DNA of 64,000 bases from Cafeteria roenbergensis (GCA_008330645.1 VLTN01000001.1:1054001-1118000), one strand, 5' to 3'. Shown: positions 20,901 to 32,350, numbered from the stretch's first letter. Notes: generated by a model from the letters alone, not told the origin. Made by a program: numbers and translations.

Positions 20901-23588
20901 CCAAACCGGCAAGCGGGCCCGGTGCCGCCTTTGCCAGGCAAAGAGCACGGCTCCGCTAACTCCTCGTGTCCGTCAGCAGCCACCGCGGGTTGCGGAACGG
21001 CCCCAATGGGCACTAGCTGAGCAAAGTGCTCAGCAGGATTCGCAATGGTGGCGGAGCAGCAGAAGAATCGAGGGTCTGCCCCGTACCGGCGGCACAGCCG
21101 CACGAGCCTCCTCAGCACCATGGCCACGTGCGTTCCAAACACTCCTCGGTACGAGTGAGACTCGTCCAGGACCACGAACGCCAGCGACGAAAGGACCCGC
21201 TTCCATTGGGAGTGGCGCGGCAGCACAGACGCATGCAACATGTCGGGGTTGGTGAGAATCAAGTTTGCGCCCAGGCAGGCGGCCTCGCGCTCGGCTGGCG
21301 ACGAGTCGCCATCCAGCGTGGCCGCCCGGACGGCACTTGCCAGCGTTGCCGAACCCCGACAAAACTCGCGAACTGCGCGAAGCTGGTCCTGCGCCAGCGC
21401 CTTGGTGGGAAAGATGAGGATTGCGACTGCGGCTCGGTCGCGGAGCAGACGGTCGAACACTGGCACGCTGAACACGAGGCTCTTGCCGCTGCTGGTCGAG
21501 GTCGAGATGACCACGTGCTTTCCCGCCAGTGCGGCGTCGATGGCCAGGCTCTGGTGCTCGAAGAACTTTGTGATCCCCCTGCGCGGAGGCCGCCATGGGC
21601 AAACGGCGAGGGAGCATCAATCAGCAAGCGCTCACGTCCAGCACCAGGTGCAGTTGCAGGCCGGCAAGCGTTGCCCTGCCAGCTGATCGCGCCGCGCTTC
21701 CCATCCTGCCTCCCGCCAATGCTGTTCGCCCAGGCAAGGGCCGCTGCGAGCGCAGCTGCTTTCTTACCTTGCGTGCATCGCCATGCGAATTGCGGGGTGA
21801 ACGGGACGCTCCACGTCCCGAAACTTTGCGGGACGCGGCAAGATGGTGTGAACGTGCCGCAGCTGGTCAACGTACCAGGGCTGGGCGCGCAGGTATGTCT
21901 CCACACTTGCAAACGTGCAATCGGGGTGCAGGGTTGCTGCTGCTGACGGCAGCCCCGGCCGCGCAGCCGCGACTTGGGAGTCGCAAGCCGAACTCGCAGA
22001 AGCAGCTGCCGAGCCGACCAACGGGCCCTGGTCGTCGCGCGGGTGCGATGCGGCGCACGACACCGCGAACTCGTAGTCATCCGCGGGAACAGGTAAGCCG
22101 CACAAGCAGCCCACTCCGATCACATGGGCGGGCGGCGGAAGAGCAACGCTCTCCGGCTGAAAGTTCTCCCGCCAGGCTTTCGGATCAGGCAAACGGCCGC
22201 GCTCTGCGCCCCCCGCAACACGCCGTTGGGTGGGAGGCTTGCCTCCCGGGGCAATAGTCCGCTGCACCAGCGCAATCGAAGCGCCGTCGTGCGCGGCCTG
22301 GAGCCGCCACAGCAGCTTCGCTCGGAACTGTCTCACGCGCAGGCTCGAGCGCTGCATCGAGGACCCCACCGGCCGCAGCGTCAGCTCGACCATGGAAAGA
22401 TCGGGCTTGCTCGGGCCATTTGCTCCCAGACACTCGGCCTCCGTGGGTGCCGACGGCGATGTCGTCCCCAGGCGCTGCGATTCCTCCGCGATGCCCGGCC
22501 GGCGCAGAATGTCCACGCGAGGGGGGTGCGAGACTTCGAGCGCCACGTGGGGAGCAGACGCAGCAGAGGCGCCCCCCGTGGCGCGAGCAAGGAAGCCACC
22601 ACCCCCGTCGCTGTCGGAGTCGGAAACGGAATCCCGGTCTGAAGTTAGGCCGTCATCCTCGCTCCGGGACTCGTCTCGAGGAAGGGCCGGGCTTGGCACT
22701 GCGCCGGCGTGATGCGGTATGACGCTGCTAGCACGGGCTGTTGGCCCATACGTTTCCCCTTGAGCAGAAGCGTCCATGCCTGGCGCCGGAGAGAGGGCGC
22801 CGAGCCGTGCCGCCGTGCAGAGCGTCAACCCGCCCTCCGGGGAACCACGGACCGCTGGTAAACGCGGCGCCCCCCCCACGAAGCCGGGAAGCGCGTCTTC
22901 ATCCAGCGCGCCGCTGTCAACGAGGCGTCGCGCCCCGCCCGCCAGCGGCAGCGCCGCTGAAAGTCGCTGCGCTTCCACCGCCTCGCGCTCGGCTGCCTCC
23001 GCAGGGCCGACGGCACCCGTGGGAGAGGCCGGGCGCGAGCCTACAACACGGACGCGCTTCGACGGGGCTGCGGACGCGAGGTTGCGGCGCACGCGCCGAG
23101 TTGTTGGCCGCAGAGGCGCGCGGCTGCCGCTGGGCGAGTCTTCAAACTCGGGGCCAGCGGCCGCCGCCCACGCCGCGGTTGCTCTCCGCTCGGGACTCTG
23201 TTCCAGCGCTCCTTCATCTGGGCGCGCCAAGATTTCCCTGACGGCAAAGTTCTCCGGGCAGGCGGCATAGATGCGTCGGAAGCGCGTCAGCGTCATTCTC
23301 TGCGGGTGCGCCTCGGGCTGCCCCCTCCGCTGCGCATGGGGGCCGCTCCCGTTCACGACCGCGAAGATCGCTGCAAGCGACGTTTGAATGTGCTTCCTGG
23401 TGAGGAAGGAGCTGCGGCTCAGGGGCGGGAGGGGGACTGCGCTGCTGGTTCTTGCGTTGCGCCAGGCATTGCCGCTCCGACGGCCCTGCAGCGCCGTGCG
23501 CACGTGCTCACACAGCAAAGTCTATGGCCCTGTAGTCATCCAGCAGCCTCAGGTAGTGCGGCGGCAGGCCGGCGTCCTCGCCCGCCAT
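17981..23588 (-). CDS. HRQ1: HRQ1-type superfamily 2 DNA helicase (RecQ4-like, DUF1998/MZB)
   Basis: Four exons, 23588-23512, 23411-21768, 21578-18965 and 18748-17981, give 1700 residues with all phases matching. HRQ1 is a 3'-5' DNA helicase implicated in crosslink repair and genome stability in fungi and plants. The N-terminus (LPPHYLRLLDDYRAIDFAV joined to SFLTRKHIQTSLAAIF) matches the conserved N-terminal motif of fungal HRQ1. Walker A is STSTSSGKS (about 597-605). The DEAH-like motif is DESHSYRGVFGTH (about 711), motif III SATIANP (752) and motif VI QQAGRAGRGG (about 1251). The last exon holds the DUF1998 domain ending in the cysteine cluster CPCVPGCPSCCHDPAC (about 1624). Two long low-complexity insertions enlarge it beyond the usual 1100-1200 residues. 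One follows the N-terminal motif and one separates the two helicase lobes. Confidence 0.93.
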
Positions 23589-23861
23589 GGCGTGCCTCCG
23601 CGAGTGGCAAGCCAAGAGTGGCACACTCTGCACGCAGGTCAGTCGGGAATTATCCCCCAGTCAGTCGGGAAACGAGCGAACCCCCTCCCCGCGAGTGCTT
23701 GGCGTGGCGCGCATGAGGAAGCGCCGGGTTCGCACGCGGTGGCACGCAGTGTTGCTCTCGCAAGCCCAAGCCGTCACGCATCCGTCCGTCTATTTTCGGG
23801 AACGCTCTGGTTTCGCTTCGCCCGGCGTGCAGCTGCTCGATCGCCGGGCCGGCCGCCCAGC
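23589..23861. other. Short gap between tandem genes HRQ1 and photolyase-START
   Basis: 273 bases separate the stop of the photolyase-START gene (23862) from the HRQ1 start (23588), both on the minus strand. It must hold the terminator/3' UTR of the first and the promoter of the second. No motif is recognisable. Confidence 0.35.
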
Positions 23862-26800
23862 TCAAGCGAGGAAGGCCTCGCGTGCGGCCGTGCTGCACGT
23901 GTCGCGCCAGCTGACGGGCAGGCTCTTTCCGATGAAATTGATGATCCACGCGGGGATGTTCCCGCGCGCGTCCGCTGCAGTGACGAAGCTGACGCGGCAG
24001 GCTGGGGGCTCTCCCGCTGCTGTTGGCACGTCCTGAACGGTGAAGCCGATGACTCCCAGAGTCAGGCCACGCGTGTGGTTCTTCCTCGGCGGGCACAGCT
24101 CGTGCTCAGCTGAGCGGAACATGATCACGTGCTCGCCGCGCTCGTTGTCGCTCATCACGTGCCTCACCATCGGAAAGTCCCTGGCCTGCACGAACGGGAC
24201 CGGTGGCGTTTGGGTCACGAAGTACAGGGCCTCGTTGTCGTCGTTGATGCGCCGCACCGGACGCACGTCCGCCCAGGACCGGTCCCACAGCGTGTATAGC
24301 TCCAGGTCGGCAATGACTGCTGCGACGGCAGAAGCAGGCAGTCCGTGAGACGTGAAGATGGCCGCACCCTTGCGGATGGCCGGGTTCTCCTCCGACGGTC
24401 GCATCCACGCGCGCAGCTCGCTGGATGGGTCGTCGATGGTCTGCGTCCAGCCGTGGCCGAGGGCGTCCGCGTCGCTCATCTCGAACACCAGCGCCGCGTC
24501 TTCCTCCACGAGCAGCGGCAGCGGCGCGCCGTCTGTGCTGTCCACAGACACGCCCCACGCTGCCGCGTCGGGGTGGACTTCCCTCAAGCGCCAGCCAGAC
24601 GAGGCCTCCAGCCAGGGGCCGTCGGCCTGCATGGCCGCGAAGGAGTCCGCGGGGCGTCCCGCTGCGGTGGCCCCCGTGTCGGCATCGCCCAGGGAGTCGC
24701 TGGTGCGGCAGCTGGCCGAGGCGCTGTCGCTGACGGGGCACTCGCTCCCGGCGCTGGCGGTGGAAGCGCCGTCGCCGCCACGGCGAGCGGCCAGGATGCG
24801 GCGCGCCTCGGGCCCGAAACCGTCTCGCAGCGCCTTGAGTCGATCAGCCCTGCTCGGGGCCGCGCCCTCCCAGGCCGGGGTGCCCGCGCCACGGGCCGCG
24901 GCAGCCCCCTTGGCGGCGGACTTGGCTGTCGCCGCGGGCGAGGAGCTCGAGCTGCTCCCAGCATCGGCGTGGGGCGCCGCGGCGTGAAACCATGCTCCGA
25001 CGCTGCCCCATCCGCTCGACTGAGGGGACCCAGCTCCGGCGGCGGCGGCCGCGGCGGCGCCCCCGCGGTGGGAAGGCGGTACCGCCGCTGCGGCAGCAGC
25101 AGGCTCCGACCCCGGCGACGACGCCGGGGCTGCCTGTGCCGCCTCCCGCTCAGCGGCCCGGCGGAGGGCGCGCCTCTCTGCGGCCGCCCCCGACCGGTAT
25201 GCGGCCATGACGTGGCTCAGAACCGCCTTGCGCGCACGGGGCCGGCTGACGCAGGGGCGCAAGAGAGTCGTGGCGCCCACCGCCAGGAGCGCCTCTGCGT
25301 CTGTGGGAGCCTCGCTCGCGGCCCGGGCCGAGTCCGTCGGCGCGGCCGACGCGAGCGTGGGGTCCCAGTGGGCAGGGTGGGGCACGAGCTTGGGGGCCAC
25401 CGCGGCATCGCTCCCGCCTGCGGCGTCGGGCGTGCCGGGGGCCCCGCCAGCGGGCTGGCATCGGGCTCCCGAGGAGAAGGGGGCGTAGCGCCAGTGCTCG
25501 GGAATGCCGGCCGCATCCAGCTCTGGGCACCAAGCAGCCGCAAAGCGGCCAGAAGGGTCGCGGTGCCGGGCGAAGCGGCCGGCGGCGGGGTCGGCCATTT
25601 GGTGGGGGTGGGAGGCGGGCGCCTCGGGCTCCAGGAGCAGGCCCAGGCTCCACTGCGCCCGGACGGCAAGGGCCGGCAACAGCGCCGCGCCCCCGACAAG
25701 CAGGCCCGCGAGCCACCGCACTGCCGCCTGCCATGGCAGGTGCATGTATTGGCACGCGTGCACGATAACGAGCGTCTGCAGGTCGGCCGAGAGCAGCCCG
25801 CAGGACGCCGCGCAGCGGACGGCCGCGTCAACGGCTGGGTACCCCGTGCGGCCCGATGCAAGCCAGGCCGCCCGCGCGGGCATGGAAGCGACAGCGGCGC
25901 TGGTCGCCTCTGCCCTCTGGTCGGCTGCCGTCGCGTCGGCCGCAGCGAAGGCGCGTGACACGACCGCCATGGCGTCGCCAATCGCCGCTGGACCAGAGAC
26001 AGCTGCGGCGGCCGCCCACTCGCCCGCCGACGCCGTGAGCGGCGACTTGGGCGCCCACGCGGGCACGCCGTGCCCGTCCAGGCAGCCGTCTGCGCCTGCC
26101 CAGGGCAGGCTGTGGAGGGCCATCCAGCGCTCTGGGACAGCTGCGTCAGCCGGTCGCCGATCGACGCGGCGACGGCAGTACTCGTCCCAGGTCAGCGCCT
26201 GGCGCACTGCAGCCTGCACGGAGAGGGCGCGCTTCGGGATGCCGCGCGTGCTTGAAGCGCTGGCGGCGTGCGAGCCCTCGGCACGCGCGCTCGCCTCGGC
26301 CAGCAGCATGGCTTCGCTCACAGCGCCCAGCAGCAAACAGCTGCTCAGCCCAGACGCAAGCAGGTCCACGGTGCCTGGCGCGGCGCCGCAGAGCGCCGCC
26401 GGGGTGCCGGCGGAAAGGTCAGCCGGCGTTGCTGCGCCCTCGGCCACGTGGTGCAGCGCCGCCTTCCACCCGCCCAGCGCCAGGGCCTTGGCGCACAGCC
26501 GCCCCCGGTCCGCAAAGGACAGCTCCGCACTCTTGGAAGCCACCCGGGCGGCAAAGCGCTCTCGCTCCTCGCGCCACAGGAGCTCCGAAGGCAATCCATC
26601 GGGAGACTCGACAGCGGAAACCAATGCGCCCGCCAGTGTTGAGTCGTCGCCGCGCTCGCGCCGCTCCACAGCCGCCAGCGAGAGCGCCATGCGCACGCAG
26701 CTCATCTCTCCAGGCCCGGCACATGCCCTGCGCGGGGCGGCGGTTCCAGGCTGGGGCGTCCCGGCGGGCCCAGCGGCGGCCGTGTCGGAACGGCCCGTGT

Positions 26801-27612
26801 CCAAAGACGCGCCGGGGGCGGCCGGCTGCGAACTGCAGGTCGAGCCGGCCGAGTCGCGTGCGCAGGGCCCACGCGAGACGCCTCCTGCAGACACGAGCTT
26901 CGCCTCAATACCGGCTGCGGCCGCTAGCTTGCGCAGCTCGTCAAGGCCGCTGCGCTCCTCGCCAACCAGCAAGGTCGTTGCCCCTGCCGCTGCGACGAGC
27001 TCCTGCGGCAACGGCAAGAGAGCGCAGCAAACGGGGCGGGGTCGGCTCCGAAGCGCGCCAGCCGGAGGAGCGCGCGAGGCAAGAGAGGGCGCGCGTCAAA
27101 GGGAGCCGGCGGAGGCGGCAACCCGCGGGAAACTGGTGCTGCGAGGTGCACGTCAGCAGTCCGCGCAGCGCCCGGACGACGCCCAGAGGGCATGGCCTTG
27201 CGCCCCGCCGACGGCAGCGCCCCCTGGCAGCTGCTCCGTGCGCAGCAAGCGCGGGCAGCGGGGCTCTGCGGTTGAGGAGGCGCCACCACGGCGCCACGAC
27301 CCCGGAACACCCGGCTGCGCGTGCCGGGCCAGCTCGGACGGCCTGCACCGAGTGGGGGCGGGCCCGGCTCACCCGAAACGCAGCATGGGACACGTCTCCG
27401 CCCTTCATCACGGCAAGGCCGCTACATAAGGCCTCGAGCCTCTCGTCCAAGGCGTCAAAGACGCCTCGCTCCCATGGAGCCGTCGCAGGGCAGCCGGCCC
27501 ACTCCTGCGTCGCAAAGGGAACGCAGGCCGCACCGGCGACGTGCTCCAGGAGCGGGTTGTCGTCGAGCCTCAAGCTCCCGTTGAGGAGGACAACCGCACA
27601 GGGGTCGGGCAT
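23862..27612 (-). CDS. Cryptochrome/photolyase-like protein fused to a START domain
   Basis: Two exons, 27612-27373 and 27002-23862, joined in phase 0 across a 370-base intron (GTGAGC...CCGCAG), give about 1126 residues. The N-terminus is the photolyase alpha/beta domain: VVLLNGSLRLDDNPLLEH, then FDALDERLEALCSGLAVMKG, then ELVAAAGATTLLVGEE. FAD-domain landmarks follow in family order: SGLSSCLLLGAVS (about 297), LTWDEYCRRR (348), GRTGYPAVDAAVR (463), DPSGRFAAAWCPEL (561) and PRARKAVLSHVMAAY. The HNR after GRTGYP and the NGGWQW segment of active photolyases are not conserved, so flavin chemistry may be altered or lost. An Ala/Ser-rich linker leads to a START domain (about 940-1126): LYTLWDRSWADVRPVRRI, QARDFPMVRHVM and ARGNIPAWIINFIGKSLP. 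START domains bind lipids. I know of no such fusion. Confidence 0.85.
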
Positions 27613-28022
27613 TGCCAGGGCACTGTGTCCGCGCCTTGCAGGTGCGGAGACCGCAACGCCATGGCGGCAGAGCAGTGCGCCAGAGTTGCAGCAGGTCCGA
27701 CGAAAATTGCCCCCAGCGCCCTGACAAAAAATCAAGCGCCTGCTCACCATGGGGGCCGGAGGCGAGCAATTGCTGGGCCGGGCAGCCCAGGCGACGCTGT
27801 CCAATGCGGAGCCAGCGACCCTCGGCAAGACCGGTCGTCGGCTGCCTCTGACTTGGCAGAGCGGCGATGCTCGCGTGCCAAGGCTTTGCGGGCGCACTCC
27901 AAGCCGCGGGGCCATTGCGCTCCCGCCTCGACCTGCCGGCAGTCGCCCGGGCAAGACGGTGGGGTCCTGCGCGGTCCTGACCAGCCGCCAGGCCCGCTGC
28001 TCGACAGAGGCGGGCGCTGGCC
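27613..28022. promoter_or_regulatory. Divergent intergenic region, possible bidirectional promoter
   Basis: 410 bases lie between the head-to-head photolyase-START gene (ATG 27612, minus) and the C2H2 gene (first ATG 28023, plus; the real start may be 28134 or 28245). No specific promoter element is recognisable. Confidence 0.35.
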
Positions 28023-30038
28023 ATGCTCCCGGGGAATCTTCGGGGTGGTGGCTGGCATGTTCCAGTGCGCTCGGGATCGGGCCCAGATGGACAGCCATCA
28101 TCGCTGCTCGCTTCCCACCACGCCGGGGCGCCCATGCTCCAGTTCGTGCGGACGTGTGTCTTTTATGGCTGGCGCGCCCCAACGGGGTACGGGGCGGCCG
28201 CTGCTTCGCCCGTGTCAGCAGCACCTCCACCGCACCATCAATGGATGTCCCTGGCCCGAGCCGACGTTGCGCGGCCGTTCCAGCCAGCCCCAGGCAGGGG
28301 GGCGGTGCCCTTCCCGTTTGGCTTCCCCGGCTTCGCGCCGGGCATGGCGATGCTTCCCATAGGGACTGGGGCGTGCCCGCCCCAGTTCCCGATGGCCTGC
28401 GAGCCGCCACCGCAGCAGCTGGTGACGCCACCGGAATCGGCCAGACTGCCGCCGGCTCGCCATGTGCTTCCCGAGCGAGCCCCGTCCGCGCGCCCGACCA
28501 TCGCGCCGCCTTCTCTTGCGTTTGAGCACAAGCTCGTCGAAGAGGGCGCCCAGCAACGGCCGCGCGGCACAAGCTGGTCGGTGCCGAATCGCGACCCCGC
28601 GAGCGGCAGCTCACGTCCGGCCGATTTGCCGTTGGTCCGCCCGCGACATCCGCACCAGGAGCGGACCCCCGCTTCCGATGCCCTCGCGGGGGGCACCTCC
28701 CCCCAAAAGACAGAGCCCGAGGCGGCGGGTGGGCAGGCCGCCCCTTCGCCCGCTGGGCCGAGCGCCAGAGACCTCGTCGAACTGCTCAGCCAGGGAGCAG
28801 CAACGAAATCGGGACACGGCGAGGAGTTCCTCTGCTCAATTGGCTCCTGCCCAAGGTCCCGGCCTTCAAACGGGTTCTCGCACCTGTCCAACCTCCGCCA
28901 GCACCTGCGCGCACACCTTGGGCACAGGCCGTACCGCTGTCGGTACCCGGGGTGCAGCAAGGCGTATGCCCACCCCACAAGCCGGAATGACCACGAGGCG
29001 GTCTTTCATCGCGGCGAGCGGCCGTACTCGTGCACGGTTTCAGGGTGCAGTCGGGGATTCACAAGCAGGGCCAACCTGTCGCGCCATCTTCGGGATGTGC
29101 ATGACGTGGGCGCGCGCAGGCGGAGGCGTCGGAAGGGAAGCGCCTCGCCGGACTCAGATCCGCAGGAGCTCTCCAGCCTCGTGAACGGGCATCAGCCGGC
29201 GGCAGCGCACGGCAGTGCAAGCGTGCCTCCCACGCCCGGGATGGAGGCTGCGTCCGCGACGCCAGAGGTCCCGCACGAGGCCGCCGCCCAGTTCCAGCCG
29301 TCGGCGCCGACCCCCGACGGGCAACCCGGGGGGGCAGCCTCTCTGACGCCGGGAGCAGGGCTGGCGTCGCCTGCCTCGGGGACGGCTGCGAGCTCCGTCG
29401 CAGGGTCCGCAACCACCGAGCAGGGGGACGGGGAGCACGCAGCCCAGGCAGCCCTCGCGTGCGCAGCGGCGGGAGACTTGGACCGTGGAGGCGTCGCCAT
29501 GCAAAGAGGGACGTTGCGTCCCAAAATCAGGAGGCGGCCGCGCCGGCGTGGGTTCGCGCGCGCGGCGTTGGAGGCCGTCATCGCCGACACGCTCGGCGGC
29601 GTCGTTGCGCCTCCGCCAGCCGGCCGCGCGGCCAGGCTGCCCCACCCGAGCGTGCAGGCCGCGCCTCGGCGCATGTCGCGCGAGAGCGAGACGGTTGAGG
29701 CTGCTCTCCTGAGGGATTCGCTGCCCAGCCTGGCGTTCGCGGCGGAGGCGACCTCCAGCGCGCCGTTGCAGCCCAGCGCGAGCAGTGGCTCCGACCATGC
29801 TGCGCATGTATCCATGGACCTTCCCCTTGGCACCCCGTTTGAATGGCGAGAGAGCGCGCTGCCCAGTCGCAAGCGGCCGCGCGCCGAGCCCAGCGAGCGT
29901 GCTGACGGCTCTGAGCTGCCTGGCAAGCGCGTCCGGCCCGGTTTGGAGGAAGAGGGAGACGGCAGCCCCGCTCCGCCCTCCGCACCCTCAAGCTCGTCTC
30001 GTTCCGTGGGGGCTTGGCAGCCGCAACAATGCTGGTAG
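28023..30038 (+). CDS. C2H2 zinc-finger protein, three tandem fingers
   Basis: Up to 671 residues. Three adjacent C2H2 fingers lie at about residues 270-360. Each has a C-x4-C knuckle (CSIGSC, CRYPGC, CTVSGC) and paired histidines (HLRAH, H-x4-H in HEAVFH, HLRDVH). They are linked by GHRPYRC and GERPYSC, typical of TFIIIA/YY1/ZIC-like DNA-binding arrays. The protein is therefore probably a sequence-specific transcription factor. The N-terminus is Pro/Gly-rich and the C-terminus Ser/Ala-rich, with a basic segment (IRRRPRRRGFARAA) that may be a nuclear localisation signal. Start uncertain: methionines at 28023, 28134 and 28245 are in frame, and the last begins the more protein-like MSLARADVARPFQPAPG. 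The gene stands head-to-head with the photolyase-START gene and converges on UBE2H. Confidence 0.8.
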   Translation: MLPGNLRGGGWHVPVRSGSGPDGQPSSLLASHHAGAPMLQFVRTCVFYGWRAPTGYGAAAASPVSAAPPPHHQWMSLARADVARPFQPAPGRGAVPFPFGFPGFAPGMAMLPIGTGACPPQFPMACEPPPQQLVTPPESARLPPARHVLPERAPSARPTIAPPSLAFEHKLVEEGAQQRPRGTSWSVPNRDPASGSSRPADLPLVRPRHPHQERTPASDALAGGTSPQKTEPEAAGGQAAPSPAGPSARDLVELLSQGAATKSGHGEEFLCSIGSCPRSRPSNGFSHLSNLRQHLRAHLGHRPYRCRYPGCSKAYAHPTSRNDHEAVFHRGERPYSCTVSGCSRGFTSRANLSRHLRDVHDVGARRRRRRKGSASPDSDPQELSSLVNGHQPAAAHGSASVPPTPGMEAASATPEVPHEAAAQFQPSAPTPDGQPGGAASLTPGAGLASPASGTAASSVAGSATTEQGDGEHAAQAALACAAAGDLDRGGVAMQRGTLRPKIRRRPRRRGFARAALEAVIADTLGGVVAPPPAGRAARLPHPSVQAAPRRMSRESETVEAALLRDSLPSLAFAAEATSSAPLQPSASSGSDHAAHVSMDLPLGTPFEWRESALPSRKRPRAEPSERADGSELPGKRVRPGLEEEGDGSPAPPSAPSSSSRSVGAWQPQQCW

Positions 30039-30591
30039 TTGCCCTCGGGTGGGACGGGGCTGAGCATGTTGCCGCGCTCGACCTCCCAGCGGCTCGAACC
30101 GCTTCCGCCGCGAAGCGCAGCGTTCTCTCGTTTGTGTGTGTGCGGGTGTGGGCGCTCGTGTGCCTGTGCCATAGAGAGTGTGGCTGTGGTGGCGGGGGGC
30201 GGGAAGGGATGGATTGCGGACGCGCTCCTCGCCAGGTCTGCCACTGCATTGTTGTCGTTGAAGTTGAGGCCGCCGCGAAGGAGCTGTCGTGCGTCTTTTG
30301 AGACCGTCGAACCAAGCGCAAGGCGTTCGGAGGCCGGGCCTGCCCGCCTTTCCAGCGCGCAGCCAGAGGCGCCAGAATGGAGGAGGTAGCAGTGCGCAAA
30401 CGGGCCCGCTGGCAAGCGTGCCGGGGCCGTGCGGGTGTTCGAGGGCGACAGGGACAAAGCCAACGCCTCAACTGAGGAGAGCGAGGCTCTGCGCGGAGCC
30501 ATGGTGGCAGCCTGACTCTCCCCGCTATCACGCGTACGCCAATACAGACAACCCAACGCAGCCGTGGCGGTGTGCCGAGCAGGCGGGGGCC
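30039..30591. other. Convergent intergenic region
   Basis: 553 bases lie between the stops of the C2H2 gene (30038) and UBE2H (30592). There is a GT-rich patch at about 30131-30168 and nothing else I can support. Open frames here (for example minus 29192-30595) lie antisense to the zinc-finger gene and look spurious. Confidence 0.4.
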
Positions 30592-32350
30592 TCACAGGTC
30601 GCTCATTACGGAGGCATCGTCGTCAAAACCGGCGTCGTCAATGTCACCGCCGTCGTCAAAGCCGTGCCACTCGCTCAGCTGGTCCCAGGCTACAGCCCCG
30701 GGCGCCTCGCAGGCTCCCGACAACCGAGCCCCAGCTTGTAGGACGGTGGAGGCTGAGCGGCCGCTGCCTGGGAGCGATCCCGCCGGCGCGCCCGGCAAAA
30801 GTTCTGCGGCGCCTTGCCCCGCGCTTGCCGACCGTGCGCCGGCTGCTCCAGCGGCAGGACCAGCCGCAACTGCCGCCCGCGAAAGCACAAACGAGCTCGG
30901 TGCGGCCCCGTCAGCGGCAGATGCCGCGCCCGAGCTGCTGGGAGGCTCCGCCGGGCAAAGGAGCGGCGTGCGCGAGGCTTCGGCAATTGCCGCGTCATCA
31001 CCGCACTTGATCGCCGCAAACAGGCGCTCGACGAACGCGTCGTTTGCAAAGCTGGCAATGGTTTGCTTGATGCGCCGAGAGTATTGCGCCGGCTGCTGAG
31101 TCATGAGCTGGGCAGCAACGCTGTTCAGGGGGTCTGCGCGACTCGCGCACGAGCGGGCAGCAAGAGACTCCGAGTCGTCACGCTGGGTCGCTGGCTGTCA
31201 CATCTGCCCCTCGTTGCCCGGCCGGCGGGCTAGCGCCCAGCCATGAGCGCGGTCGCGTGCGCGCGGCAGGCGTGCGCCGACAGGGCGCGCTCTGGCTCAC
31301 CCGACGGGTTGGGGTAGCGCAGCAGCTGCGGCAAAAGCGCCGAAAAAATGTTCACGAGGTCTGCGAAGAGCAACGCGGCGAGCGGCAGAAAAAATCGCTG
31401 CGCGTTGGCCCGCGCGCCGACGGGCACTGCGCGGGCCCGCCCCGCGCACGCCCCTCCCATGGCGCTCCGCGAGCGCCATGGAAGTCGCCGCGAGAGGCCC
31501 ACGGCCTCTGGGCGCGGCGACGGCCGCGCCCGCGTGCAGCGCAGCTGACTTCGGCCGGCCAGCAAATGCAAGCGACCCCGACCGTGGGCGTGGGCATCTG
31601 ACCTCGAGCAAACAAACAACAACTCTCCACTCACCGTACATCGGCGTCCAGGTTGAGTTCAGCACGTCAAGGCAGATGCTGCCACTCCTCTCGCACACGT
31701 TTGGGTGCGTCATTTTGTTGCAGAACCCGACGGACGGGCTCTTGAACGGGTACTCAGCCGGGAGAACGACGCGAACAAGCCAGACCCCGCCCTCGTAGTG
31801 GGCTGCGGAGGCGGCCGGGTGCGCGGCATGAGACTCGCGGGGGACGCACGGGGAGGCCGCGTGAGCAAGGAGAGCGCCGAGCCGCGAGGGCTGCCCAAGA
31901 ACAAGCGAGAAAGCCGCTGCCAGCGCTGCAAGGGCAACACGAGCGGGCAGGCTCCGAGTGCCCCAGCCCCCAGCCCCCAAGCCAGGGGAAGCAGCTACAC
32001 GCCAGCCTTTTGGCACCGGACCCGGACCTGCGGGTGCCGGTGTCCACGGGCCGCAGCGGCGAGGTCGTGGAACTTTTGCGGCAGCTCACTCTCGGGCGGC
32101 CCTGGGAAGCGAACGATGAACTCGTAGCGCTCCTTCGACGGCCGGAACACCTCAAAGTCGCTCATCATTCTGCGAGGTGGCCATAAACCGCGGCGCCGGG
32201 ACTGCGGCGGGCCGGCGGTGGAGAGCGACCAAGGCGCCCGCGACCGGCTGCCACGACCCCCGATGACTGCGCCAGGGCGCATGCGGACGCTCACAGCTTC
32301 ATGATGTCGGTCTCGCGGCGGCGGGCAGCGCGCATCGCCGCGGCAGCCAT
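30592..32350 (-). CDS. UBE2H: Ubiquitin-conjugating enzyme E2, UBE2H type
   Basis: Five exons, 32350-32295, 32169-32090, 31802-31635, 31360-31301 and 31133-30592, give 301 residues. Every junction keeps phase, with GTGAG donors and CGCAG acceptors. The spliced protein follows human UBE2H nearly segment by segment. It has an N-terminal [46 protein letters not shown], then the active-site region [20 protein letters not shown] with the catalytic cysteine in [24 protein letters not shown] follows, then helix [19 protein letters not shown]2H is the E2 partner of the CTLH/GID ubiquitin ligase (known for the family). The C-terminal extension is longer than in animals (Ala/Ser-rich) but ends in a comparable acidic Ser/Asp tail ([10 protein letters not shown]). 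It is head-to-head with the methyltransferase gene. Confidence 0.96.

Noticed and set aside
24345-27724. Several long plus-strand frames (up to 640 codons) opposite the photolyase-START gene
   Set aside because: The minus strand carries clear START and photolyase motifs. The antisense frames show only Arg/Pro/Ala-rich sequence.
29192-30595. Minus-strand open frame of 467 codons
   Set aside because: Antisense to the C2H2 gene, no recognisable domain, and runs across the intergenic region into the UBE2H 3' end.
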